From Massospora cicadina (taxonomy: Eukaryota > Entomophthoromycota > Entomophthoromycetes > Entomophthorales > Entomophthoraceae), in the NCBI GenBank assembly GCA_022478985.1, contig JAKSZP010015881.1, forward strand, positions 62,001 to 126,000: 64,000 nt of DNA, written 5' to 3'. A program made the position numbers and the translations under genes. Of the stretch, positions 52,186 to 63,126 are shown piece after piece. Below the pieces are notes generated by a model, which did no database searches, was not told the DNA's origin, and saw nothing but the letters and a program-made list of their open reading frames with translations. Positions within the stretch are counted from its first letter, which is position 1. Each line of letters begins with the position of its first letter.

Positions 52186-54267
52186 GAAGAGGAGGAAAAG
52201 AAGACAGCTCATCAAAAATCTGCACATGAGCATCAGAAGTAGGATTAGGTGTGGGCATAGTAGTAAAACAAGAAAATTGGCGGAATTTGATTAAAAATCT
52301 GATTTATGTGTTGTCATTGTTCCAGTGTGTCAAAAAATCAATTGAGTGAATTGCCCACATCAACATGGTAGTCATGTAATTGATGGTATGAAATTCATTG
52401 CTCAGGAGTTTCTTGGCACAGGAAACATATCTTGTGGGTGGCAATATCAATAGAGAGCAATTATAAACTGTTTATTTTTAAAAAGATTTAGGAGCTATAG
52501 TAGAAAATGGATTGTCAACTAACTGTCATGGAGCTCCCAATAATAATAGCACTGTGATGGCTGTAAGTCTGGGGGAGCGCCCCCTCCGTTTAAATTTTGG
52601 GGATGTTCCTTTTCCAATCCAAGAAGGGACCAAGAAAGCTGGCGCCCCCTTTATCTTATTGAGTTACCTCGCTCATGTGGTTGATTAGCGGTGAGTCATC
52701 ATTTATCCTTTAAGGACCCTGTCACCCATTCTAGTATTAACTTCAAATGAATTTGTACTACAAGTCAAGGGGACTTGTGCCAGGCTATCGGAGAGTTGGC
52801 ATTCTCATGGGACAAAAGGTTCAAATGAAGTCAATGGCCACAAGCCTTTGGCATCAAGGCCTGATAGCCCCATACAGTTGGCAACTAAGCCAAATAGGTA
52901 CGCACTTTCAGCAAACAAAACTTTTAGTGTTGAATCTCTGGCAAAGCTCGCCAATGGCATCAGGTCATTAAGAAATGCTGCCACTAGTCTAAAACCCTCA
53001 CTGGAAGCATTAAAATCATCATCTGATATTCCTTGTCTGGCCAAAAAGGATGCCAGAGCGACCAGGTGCGGGCAGGTTGGCTTTCCCAAACCCATTCCCA
53101 ACCTCATGGAACTTCCCCTACATGGGGTAGCCTTTGGAGGTTCCCGCTGCCCATCAGGTGAGATGCCATCAAATTAGTCATTGAAACCAAAGGAAATCAG
53201 AAATTTGGGCATCCGTGGACAAACTGACATTGACTCAGCCCGCCGCCAATACTTTCAAAGTTGGTTCTAATAAAGTTCTTCCCCCTTATGCTCAAAGTTC
53301 ACCATGTTTCGCAAAATTTTGAGAGCCTCAACCCTGTGCTTTCCTAATCTACTTCACATTTTGATAATATATTTAAGAAGTAATAACACTTTGAGAAAAT
53401 TGATGAATACTCTTATTTTAAATTCATTAAAAAATTCTTATACTCCAAAAATAAATCAATTTAAGTTTTATTTTTCTTGTCAAACCCCTGTGACATCTAC
53501 TTTTGTAGCCCGCAGCCAATTATAGACTGAATCATCCTAATCATATTGTTAACTTTAGCTCTTTTTGCAAGTCAAATGGTCTTTTATATGTCAAGGCACC
53601 TATATATTTTCCCTGATCTTGTAAATCCCAACGCCCAGGCCATTGGCCTTGAGGCTGCAACAGCTTGGTTCTTTGCCAGGTTGTTCATTATATTTGTGGC
53701 CCATTGGCACGCCTTTGTTAATAATCTCCCATTTAATTTAAATGTCATTTAAATGGCAATGCCCTTGGAATTCTGGATCGCTTTTTGGTGCTTTTGTATC
53801 CTGACTGGCAGGCCAGTCTAAACTTTAGCTGCAATCTCCCTGACACTGGTACTCCAGATGAGTTACCACCCAAATCAACAGCCAGAATACCTTTGGTACA
53901 GCCATCCATATTGTGAAATGCAAAGACAATAGGGTAACCACAAGAGCTAGCTAGATAATCCTAAAATTGAAAAATTTATAACCACTAAATGTGTGAACTG
54001 CTTATATTCACAAACAGAAATGAATTTTAGAGATTCTTTTTAAAGCTTAGGAACAGAAAAGAAATAATGGAGCAACAGAAGAACATGTTGGGGACTGCTG
54101 CTTTATAGGATTAATGCATAGGTAACTGGGACCAGGTGCAATACTATTGGGAATATCTTTTTTAGCACTAGTGGTGCCATACCCAAAAGGGGGAGCCACC
54201 ACACATATTATTTGCAAGCAAACCAAACAAAGGGATTATCATAAATAAAAAATTTCTAATATAGCCC
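52186..54267. other. 2.1-kb stretch with no recognised element
   Basis: AT-rich with several short frames. The longest are 52848-53177 (+, 109 codons, ending RCPSGEMPSN) and an overlapping minus frame 52805-53107. Another, 53546-53752 (+), encodes a hydrophobic 68-residue peptide (ATAWFFARLFIIFVAHWHAF). None has a motif I know, and no pair of frames forms a longer gene. Decayed element or host spacer are both possible. Confidence 0.4.
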
Positions 54268-54840
54268 TGTTATAAATTCAGTGGTATAGCAATGATACGC
54301 TGAGTGTTTTTGCACAAGGTTACGGCCACTGAGCAATAGGACTGACAATATGAAGATTGTCATCCTCAAAACAACGCTATAAACAATTAATAAAATGTGG
54401 AGCATTTTACCCTATGACACTTCTTTGTTTCATCTAATACTTTTTTCGGATCCTTTCCTGGTCCACTCATTCTCTTCTTACTAACAACCTTCTCTTCTTC
54501 AATTGTCTCGTCTCGCTTGTATCTCAGCAACTTCAGACAATACCTTTTTCTCAGCTTAGTAATTTGTTCCGCCATATCTCATTGGTTCTGGAAGAGTTTA
54601 TCAATTATTAAATTCATGATCGCCTAGTTCAAGGAGATTTACCAATTATTCATTGTGCATAGACAATTCCTAACTGCCTAATCACTATATATTTGGCAAA
54701 TTTCTCCTATACTCTGAAGTCAACTTTGCTCATCAACTCAGATACTCAATAATACTTATATAGGCCTAACCATGATGGTTAATTAATGATCTGCCAGTGA
54801 TTGTTTTTGCTTATCATCTAGTAATATAGATTTCTTGACA
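54268..54840 (-). repeat. Gy-E 3' LTR
   Basis: 573 bp, plus-strand start TGTTATAAATTC and end TTCTTGACA. It matches the solo LTR at 8067-8647. A G-rich tract on its right marks it as the 3' LTR of a minus-strand element. Confidence 0.78.
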
Positions 54841-54854
54841 TTACCCCCCTTGAT
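54841..54854 (-). other. Polypurine tract of Gy-E
   Basis: Minus strand CAAGGGGGGTAA runs directly into the LTR start TGTCAAG. This position and composition fit the primer of plus-strand synthesis. Confidence 0.6.
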
Positions 54855-54929
54855 TGGATGATAAGCCATATAATGTTTCTTTGGTTAATACAATGCAGCC
54901 CACCACACGCCACAATCACAAGCTCATGA

Positions 54930-56130
54930 CTTTAACTTTTTCTTCCAATTATGGCTTGATGCGGATCTGACCAACCCAGGTCGCATCCCACTCCCCTTAG
55001 TTCCCTCTTCCTCCAGCCAATGAAGGAAAGATCAAAGTGGATAATGTGACCCTTCTGTCCCAGGAGGAGCTCCTTCCTGAATTCATCAGCCATATGTATG
55101 CCTTGCATGCCCCCTTTAAGGACATAATGACACATTTTCATTGGAGAGGGGAGAAGAGCTGAGGCCCTTCAATTATTGAGGTGGCCCAGCTCCTGGAGGA
55201 CAGCTTCAGCCATATAGTGCTTCCACCTCCCGCTGAGCCTCATCCCATGGTACTATCAGTCCAAAGGATGCTGTGATTCATGTGGTAGGTGATAGCCAGC
55301 TGTTCTGGGTCTTTTCCCTGCGCTTCTATCCACTTTCAGTCCCTAGGGGTGCACTTTCAAAACAATTGGTTGAATTGCATGCAATATGAGGTCACTGTAG
55401 CATTCGCCAGCCTCAACGCCAATGATCTATCCAATACCTCCCCGTCATGGCGCTTCTTGGCAACATGATCTTCTTTCATACCATGAGTGAGTTAGGGTCA
55501 GGGATGGAGCAGCACCAGGTAGCCCTTGAGTGGGCCCATCAAGCAGCGTTTACAGCAGCCACTCCTTTCCAAGTTGCCTATCCCAGCATGGAAGACTTCC
55601 TCGTGGATTGCCTGGCGCTGGCCGCGGCCTTTTCTCCAAAGCCAGGTACAACTTCTCATGCACCATCTCTTATGACTCTGTACCCCTCTTCTCGATTAAA
55701 TGCTGATTTCACAAGAGCATCAGCACATGTGGTTGCAGGCTTTTCTCCTAGTGGGGCAAGAGCGGGTTCGTTTCAATCTTGAGCAGCTGGCTGAGCTATC
55801 ACCACCTCGTCTGTTACCCTGGGTCCCCAATCCATCCTCCTCCTCCAGTTCTGCCGCCCCATCCTCCCCTCCATTAGATGGCATGATGGCACCAGAGCGG
55901 ACACCAACTCCATCGCCCATGACATGGCAGCCTCTACCCCACCACCAACCTGAGAAGGGTCCAGTGAATCCATGCCAATTCCTTAAACAATGAATAAAGA
56001 AACATGGATCCCACCAATCAAAGTGCAAGACACACTTCAATTAACCAAGCAAGAGCAGGAAGAAGAAGACAGATTAGCGGAAGATTCAAGTGATGACACC
56101 AATAAACTTAGCTTACTTCCCCCATGATGA
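54930..56130 (+). pseudogene. Accessory ORF antisense to Gy-E pol, related to 19061-20215
   Basis: Unknown function. Pieces in changing frames: KVDNVTLLSQEELLPEFISH (about 55033-55095), DSQLFWVFSLRFYPLSVP, VTVAFASLNANDLSN (about 55392), then 55500-55790 with MEQHQVALEWAHQAAFTAAT and DCLALAAAFSPKPG, then 55700-55990 with HMWLQAFLLVGQERVRFNL and a Ser/Pro-rich part. It ends in the acidic EQEEEDRLAEDSSDDTNK (stop near 56128). Pol of Gy-E ends at about 56175 on the other strand, so the two genes converge tail to tail. The Gy-C copy has the same order of blocks. At least three frameshifts. Not recognised as any known retroelement domain. Confidence 0.6.
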
Positions 56131-56174
56131 TGATTGATTTTTTATTTTTTACATATTTTTTCGATATGAATAGG

Positions 56175-58200
56175 TTCTATTGCTGTTTATATGACCAAAG
56201 GAACTTTGCATGTACTCAGTTAATAATATGACCACTTGCAGGGTCCTTGATAGCATAGGCATTAACACCTGTTTTTTCTATTATCTCAAAAGGGCCAATC
56301 CAGATATTGGCTAGCTTATGCTTCCACTATTACCATGCTGATCATGGAATAGAACCATATTACCGTCCTTGAACTAATCTAGCCTGCTACGCCAGACCTG
56401 ATCAGCAGCCTGGTTTTCAATATTCTTGGCCAAGCTGAATGAGTATGCTTCAGTTTGTAATTTAATCAATGTATTTGTCAGTGTGGTCAGGTACCAGAGA
56501 GGATCCATTCCGCGGGTATCTTCCATGCAGGCATAGAGCAGCGCAGGTAGAGTGAGGTGTCATCCATATAATAACTGAAAAGGGCTCTTCCCTGTTGCCT
56601 AGTGGTAGCTAATATTGTAGACAAACTCATCAGTAGATAAAAGGGTACTCCAATTGGAGGGTCTATCCATTACTAGCTTCCGGAGTATATTCACCAGCGT
56701 CCCATTGACCCATTTGACCATTCTGTTAGATTTGGGGTGATACAAAGTTGTTAGAACCCCGCGGATGGCCATCATTTCATTGAGCTTGGGCAGGATGTGA
56801 GGGGTTAAATTAGTTCTTTACCAGTAAGGATAAACTGAGGGCAGCCGTGACGCTGTATTATACACTCCATTACAAACTTAGCCACATTAACCGCCCCCAG
56901 ATCTCGTATTGCCAATGCTTCAACCCACCTGGTCAAGTGGTCGATCACCGCCAGTATTTACTTGGACCAGTTAGCTCCCATTGGCAGAGGGCCAATGACA
57001 TCAAGCGAAACTTTATGTCAAGCAAAATGTGGTTTTACAAACCAGTTTGACTTTTTCTGGTGGAACGGCTTTTCCATTTAGCACTGATGGCAGCAGGATA
57101 TCATTTCCAGCACGTTGAAGCTCATGCTTTCCCAATAATAGTGAGAAGCAACAACTCCAGCATTTTGTGCAAGCCACCATGACCTACTGCCCTATTTGCG
57201 CTCATGATAATGTTAGGCCGTGCTGAGGGTCACAGAAAGTTCACTTTTTGTTGCTGATACACTTGTACAACTCACCATTCCGCTGGAAGATATTGGCTCG
57301 AATTTCATTCAACGCCTTGATGACTTGCAGCGGCTCATCATCATACTTTCCGATGAGCATCTTGTCATACATAAGGTCGCTCAGATCCGCCATAAATGCA
57401 ATAGTTGGTAGCCTCAACTATCAGCATTCTGGTGTTTTGCTTCCAGTCTGTAAAGGATCTCAAAGTCAAAGCCTGTAGTTTGAGGGCCCACCTGGCTAAA
57501 CGCCTTTCATTCTCCTTGAGATTCTACAACCAGCGTAATGAAGCATGATCCATTATGACTTTAAACTTTACTCCGTGAAATTATACTCTAAATTGCTTAT
57601 ATGAATAGATTACCACTAAGCAATCCTGCTCAGTTTTAGTATAGTTAAGTTCATGGCAATTCAAGATTGACTGCAGCATGCAACGAGGGTGCTCTTCCCC
57701 CTAATCATCATTTTGGGATAAGATCGCCCCCACAGTGGAAAGGGAGGCATCCATCTGAACGATAAATTCTACATTAAAATTGGGATAGCGTAACACCAGA
57801 GCACTGCTCAGCACCATCCAAATTGTATCAAAGGAGAATTGTTGCCATTCCATTCATTCAAATGCAGCATCCTTCTTTAGTAACTCAAACAGTGAACCTT
57901 CAATACAGCTAAAGTTAGGGATGAAGCACCAGTAGTAGCTGACCATCCCCAAAAATACCTGAATGTCACACTTACTGGTGTGCATAGACATCTTTTGGAT
58001 ACCCTCCACCATGGCGGGTTGAGGTTTCAGCCCTTTAGTGTCTACCACAAGCCCAAGATACTCCAGCTGATCCATGAAAAGTGGCATTTGTGGGGCTTGA
58101 TCTTGATGCTGGCCTCAGCCAATTGGAGGAATACCTCCTCCAGATGGGTAAGGTGCTTGGTGTCAGGGTTTGAGATAATGAACAAATTGAATTCTCCACT
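56175..58200 (-). pseudogene. Gy-E pol: RT end, RNase H, integrase (broken)
   Basis: The RT end shows HLTHLEEVFLQLAEASIKI, DQLEYLGLVVDTKGLKPQP, IQVFLGMVSYY and FIPNFS (57854-58190). The YxDD box lies upstream and is missing. RNase H is largely decayed (57.4-57.8 kb). Integrase has LDVIGPLPMGANWS, VIDHLTRWVEALAIRD and HGCPQFILTGKELI (56.8-57.0 kb), where the expected SDNGT Asp segment is altered. The end GPFEIIEKTGVNAYAIKD, then VHAKFL at about 56.19 kb, has no chromodomain. Numerous stops. Confidence 0.78.
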
Positions 58201-58207
58201 TCAGAAT

Positions 58208-58566
58208 TGAGTCATAAAAATTTGACTCTCAACTTATCCAGATAAAAAAGACCTCAGGATTCTCATCCTAAATTCCTGAGTCACGTGGGACGGCGTTTCC
58301 ACCGATTTGGCCAGGTGGGCAGCGAAATACATTGAGGATGCTCACAAGACAGTCAATCTGGACGATCAGTAAAGATCCTTAATGGATGGGGCCACGATGA
58401 TCCTCAAGGCACTGTGTCCCCACTCCCCAGAGAAATAATTACCTTTTAAAAATAAAATATTAGGTATTCTATCCATTTTTCCGTTTTCTTCTTGACCTTT
58501 TGTGAAATTACAACTTTGAGCCACCTTTGGACCTCAGTGACAGTCTAGAGAACTGTAATGACAACA
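58208..58566 (+). repeat. Gy-F 5' LTR (left edge uncertain)
   Basis: Ends AATGACAACA at 58566, five bases before the PBS. The left edge is placed where Gy-E homology stops and may be off by tens of bases. No second LTR is in the window to confirm it. Confidence 0.5.
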
Positions 58567-58570
58567 ACTG

Positions 58571-58585
58571 TAGTGCTCACTACAG
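58571..58585 (+). other. Primer-binding site of Gy-F
   Basis: TAGTGCTCACTACAG, one base different from TGGTGCTCACTACAG in Gy-B and Gy-C. Confidence 0.65.
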
Positions 58586-58627
58586 ATGGCTCTGAGCTGT
58601 CCTAAGTAAGAACGTCTATCACAAACA

Positions 58628-60640
58628 ATGGAACATACTAATAGCCCTGAAAACCAATCCACTGGTTGGTTGAAAAGCGTTGCTTGATGGGTTAGTACCT
58701 CGTGATATGGAATACCACCTGTGCAATATGAAAGGTTAGAATTCCAGGCCGCATTCCAGTTCTCCCTGCCCTCTATTGATGGAGGTCAGTACCAACTTCA
58801 GTATGAGAACCTTAACAATGTTGTCCAGCAATTAATAAATGGCATCTACTCCGTAAGTGCCTGCTCCAGCTGTTCCTGTGTCTCTTCCATCCCCTCTATC
58901 ATGCGTGACCTCTATGACTTGGCCCAGCTACTGGAAGTAGAACTTACACTGGGTCCTGAAAGCCACCCCCGCAACTTTGTTCACTCAGCTATTCATCACC
59001 TACTACAGCTAGTTGGGTTGCACCATCAAGAGGTCTCCTGAAAACTAGGGCTCACCCAGGCCCTGCACACTCACATTGTCGATTTCTATAATGAAGATTA
59101 CTCCTTTGTTCATGACAACTGAAAGGCCATTATTGATAACTGACAGCTGATCAACGAGGTCTGAGACCAAATTGTAGTGTTAGATATCGGGATCTCCAGA
59201 TATCTTGAGGACCAGTTGCGTCAGAACGTCCAACTTCTTGAGGCAACATGGAATCAGCGCCTCCTCCAAGTTGAGGATATGATATGAGCCCTGCAACAAC
59301 ACTATTGGGAGCTGGCCTCTCATGACTATTCCTCCAGGAGTGACGGTCCAGAAGGGCCTAAGGGGCCTGAAGGCCCCAAAGGGCGTGTATGACCTGAAGG
59401 GCCAGAGGGTCCTCGTGGACCTCCTGGGCCCCCAGGTCCCTCAGCACCCCCTCCTGAGGGCCCTGAGGACCCATAGCGTAAGGATATAATAACAGCCTTG
59501 GTTACCCTACACAGACAAATTTGGGATGTAGCTTAGGGATCAAACCCCAAGTGTATGGAGTCCCCCTTGACCCTAGGGTTTCCATTGATGCCCTGTCAGA
59601 CGAAATGAAAAGCCTCAGTGCCTCCACCAAACTTGCTGATACTCACATCTATTAGCTCAAACTAACTTGTCAAAGGTTTGAAACCCATTTGACTACTCTT
59701 GAGAGCCAGCTTCAACTTCAGGGCACTGACATTCAATCCTTAAGGGAGCAAATTGCAAATAAGGCTTCCGTTTCTTCCCTCAACCAAAATTAGGATGAAT
59801 CCAAGAGGATCGTGAGGGTCTACAGTGAAGGCTAGACCATCATGACCCTGTGACTATGCAGAAACTGAGATCTTGGAGCCAGTGGCCATCCCTGGTGTTA
59901 ACTCCCTTTCCATCCCTATTGTAACTAATTTTAAATCTAGCTTTAAAGAAAGGTTTACCCCTTACCAGTAGATCATTGCCTCCTTCCTGTACGCATTTGA
60001 GAGCTCCATGGAGGAGGCCACCGACTGGCAGAAGTTAAAGCATATCCACTCCTGCCTAGATAGCACTGCCCGGGAGATCATGACCCCCCATTTGAAGGGT
60101 GCAACACCTGGGAACAGGTCCATACAGCCTTAATCCAAGAGTTTGGCAGCAAGCAAAACCTGGCCAACCAAAAACAGGCGTTTATGGGAATCCAACTGTA
60201 AAAAGGAGAAATCCCTATAAAGTTTTCCAGCTTCTTTTATGCCCAGTCACAACACTTAGTTACTACAAATCTTATCACCTTGGATGATGCTAAAACGCCA
60301 TCATTTCAGCGTTGGGATCCTACCCTAAGGCTTAAATGCATTTGATTGGATAGAAGAATGGATTTTCCTGCATCCTAAAGATCAAGGAAGTGCTTAATGA
60401 GATCGCATCATTGACTCTACACTCTAAGGCTACATTTACAGGCTCCTATAACTGTCCTAGATTCCATGTGGTCGAAAACTAGAAAAATCTCTCGACCTTA
60501 ATGCGCTTACTTTAATGGTTTCAGACATAGTGCCAAGAACTGTTGGAAACTACTTGTGAAGAGGTGGTCAAAGGGCTGTCAGCATGAAGGATGAGGCGCT
60601 TCATGCTGAAATCCCTACCCAGCCTCAAGAATCCTCCATA
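58628..60640 (+). pseudogene. Gy-F gag with collagen-like Gly-X-Y region (broken)
   Basis: Starts MEHTNSPENQSTGW at 58628. An open stretch 58721-59041 has QLQYENLNNVVQQLINGIYS and a Cys-rich spot. Then LEDQLRQNVQLLEATWNQRL (about 59200-59265) and, at about 59340-59475, a run of Gly-X-Y triplets (DGPEGPKGPEGPKG, a stop, then PEGPEGPRGPPGPPGP). Further on come the gag core FLYAFESSMEEATDWQKLKH (about 59985), HSCLDSTAREIM, LIQEFGSKQNLANQK and DFPCILKIKEVLNE. SMKDEALHAEIP (about 60581) marks the point where the Gy-B homologue is split by Gy-C. Stops and frameshifts throughout. Collagen-like runs are known from other retroelement gags only as a loose impression, so the role is open. Confidence 0.8.
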
Positions 60641-60779
60641 ACCTCAAATGATCTGGGAGCTATCATACCTGGAGAAGAAGTTTTAGTATACAATGTAATA
60701 AAGAAATTGATACTGCTTACTCTTCTTCCAATGACTCTCCCATGTTCCTCACGCTCCGCCCCAGTTTGGAATTCTGGTT

Positions 60780-62755
60780 ACTCAGGTCACAGTTCAAGTT
60801 CATAAAATTCCAGTCCTTGCCATAGTTGACAGTGGCTCCCCATTAGGTCATATCATCCAAGTTAATGAAGTGCATCAAGATCGGTCCAGATTTGTCACAC
60901 TATTTGGAGTATGGCATGTCTGGCCCTCAATGTACCCGATATATAGTGGCTTATTCCTCTATACTTTTGTGGTTTGGAGAACTTGCTGTAAACACCCCCG
61001 CTGTCACGCTGGATAACCCTAGCTATTACCTGCTCCTTAAGACTCAGTTCCTTTGAGACTATTCAGCAGTACTACATTATAATGGTGGTTTTCTATCCTA
61101 CTAGGGCATCAGATCCTCTGATATTTGAGACTTTTCAAGGTTTTAAAACTGAGATCAAAGCTCAAGCCTGTCTACTGGAGAATGAAGGCCTAATCAATCA
61201 GCTCATAATATAACATCAGGAGCTCCCAAGTCTGAATACCCCTCCTGCTGTTGATGGGCAAGAGGGCATGCTGATCTACTTATCTAGGTTAACTACCATA
61301 CCTCTGAAGTCCCAAGTCATTGCTGACACCCGGGTCCATGTCAACATACCCTCAGGATATCTATTGGAAATCTGAGGCCTAGATAACCCATTTACAAAAG
61401 AGGAGCTAACCTGCCCGGGATCCTAGATCCAGCTTATGCCAGATCTCTATCAGTGTTGTTGGCCAAACTTACTGATAAACCCAAAATAGTAGGTCCAAAC
61501 AGTCCTGCCGCCTATGTCCGCCTCCTACTAGTGGAGGCTAGCTGATGTCTGAAGCTTTGGGGACTTAAGAAACTTCAGCTTGGAGACACCTCCATTGGTT
61601 AGCCTGGTCCACACCAATATCAGCAAAGACCTCTCAGAAGACCAACAACATAAAGTTCAAGAGTTGAAGGAGGTTATTTGGACCTATTTTCAGCCTTGAC
61701 CTATGACTTTGGAAGAATTTATGGAGTCCTACATCATGTGGAAACTGGGGACGCTCCCCCTTCCAGTCCCAACCTTACCAAAAAATCAAAATTTAAGAAG
61801 CTCAGGTGGCAGTGGAACTTAAACAACTACTTGATGCTGGATTTTTGGTACCGTTACGCAGTCCTTGGGCCTCTCCTCTTCTGTTGGTTCAGAAGAAGAA
61901 CAGCAGCCACCAGGTGGTGATGGACTACTGATGAATCAACTCCACCATCAAGAAGGATAGTTATCCTCTGCCCCAAATTGACAATTCTCTCCATCTGCTT
62001 GTAATATCCCATTACTTTTCCGCCATGGACCTTGTCAGCGGATATTGGCAGGTTGATCTCGCCCCTGAAGATTGATCTAAGTGCACGCTAATATCCAACA
62101 AAGGACTATTTGAGCCCACAAGGATGCCCCGAAGGCCTTTGTAACGCCAAACCAATTTCCAAATTGCCATGGACAGGATCCTTGAGGACTTGAAGCCTTA
62201 ATGTGTCCTCATCTACCTATATGGCATTACTGTCTTCTCACGAACCTTTAATTGCACATTGAGCACCCCAGGGAAGACTTTAATTGGCTACAGAAGGCTT
62301 CCATAAAGCCTAAAACCTTAGTGTGCTCTTTCTTTCAATTTGAACGGGAGTTCCTCAGACACAAAGTTTCCAAGAATGGCATCCAGCCTATACTGGACAA
62401 GGTCGACGCCATAGAGAGAATGTCACGCCCCCAAAGCTTAACGGATATCTAGGTATTCCTAGGCTCGGTGGGCTTTTATCATCAATTTATCCCCTTGTTG
62501 CTGACCAAGCCAAGCTGCTGTTCTACCTCCTACAGAAGAATGTGCCGTTTGAATGACGGCCTGAACAAATACAGGATTCCAATTCCTTGAGAACTGATCT
62601 ATGTACTAAACCCATTCTAGTCCACCCACGCTTTGACCACCCTTCTTGTTGTTTATGGATGCAAGTGATGCTACCGTTGGGGCTATCCTATCCCAACATG
62701 ATGAAAACAAAGTCAACCATCCCATAGCCTATTTTTGTAACGCACAGGTTCTTGT
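60780..62755 (+). pseudogene. Gy-F pol: protease, RT, start of RNase H (broken)
   Basis: Protease: IPVLAIVDSGSPLGHIIQ (about 60808-60860) with the Asp-Ser-Gly core. RT: GVLHHVETGDAP (about 61725), VMDYXSINSTIKKDSYPLPQ-like (about 61918), YFSAMDLVSGYWQVDLAPED (about 62016) and a catalytic region reading IYLYGITVFS, where both Asp of YxDD are lost or shifted. Then 62252-62452 with KVSKNGIQPILDKVDAIERM. RNase H is partial: LFMDASDATVGAILSQHDEN (about 62650), with HPIAYF at about 62720. Integrase is missing. Confidence 0.8.
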
Positions 62756-63126
62756 CAATACATGACAAATGAGTTGGGCAGCACCAGCCATGTCACCGAC
62801 CACATGACTGAAAGTCCTGTGGAGAACCACCCTCTCGCCTATACGCCATTCCCTGAATTTCCAATGCATTCGCAGACTAGAGTCCTGGCAATGCTGCAAG
62901 TGAGCAGTAAGGCCTGTCCTCATGATAGCGCCATTAACAAGGCCAAAGCCTGGCCTAGCTCACTTGAGGAGAGCATGGTTTGGGTTAATTAGAGCAAATG
63001 TCTTATATAAGTAAATTTTTTTCAAAACAAGCAAACATAAACTTTTATTGTGTTTTTAAAAAATTTAGAAAACGAAACTGTATTTGCAGTTGCCATTTCT
63101 CATTTTTAAATCATTTCTCGCACGTT
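62756..63126. other. No recognisable gene
   Basis: A 76-codon plus-strand frame (62762-62992) has no known motif. It may be leftover Gy-F or host spacer between Gy-F and the 3' end of L-4. Confidence 0.4.

Larger units (their letters stand above)
54268..58205 (-). mobile_element. Gy-E, 5'-truncated Ty3/gypsy element
   Basis: On the minus strand it holds the end of RT, RNase H, integrase, a spacer with an antisense ORF, a PPT and the 3' LTR. Gag, protease and most of RT are missing: homology stops near 58200, where the Gy-F LTR begins. Its pol end (GPFEIIEK, then VHAKFL) is like Gy-C, and both share the accessory antisense ORF, so they are related families. Confidence 0.78.
58208..62755 (+). 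mobile_element. Gy-F, 3'-truncated Ty3/gypsy element (Gy-B family)
   Basis: 5' LTR end, PBS, gag, protease, RT and the start of RNase H in order; integrase and 3' LTR are absent. Shared segments with Gy-B include the gag block LEDQLRQNVQ and RT-side GVLHHVETGDAP. It starts exactly where Gy-E pol breaks off, so it may have inserted into Gy-E, although the other half of Gy-E is not visible on the right. Confidence 0.8.

Noticed and set aside
52805..53177. Conserved small protein gene
   Set aside because: Frames on both strands are open over the same bases, with no motif or homologue in the window; kept only as an unassigned stretch.
55447..55993. Host gene on the plus strand
   Set aside because: Related blocks occur at 19.1-20.2 kb in the same place relative to gypsy pol, so it is more likely part of the element; frame breaks also argue against an active host gene.
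59340..59475. A collagen gene
   Set aside because: The Gly-X-Y run is short, contains a stop and is embedded in a gypsy gag aligned to Gy-B.
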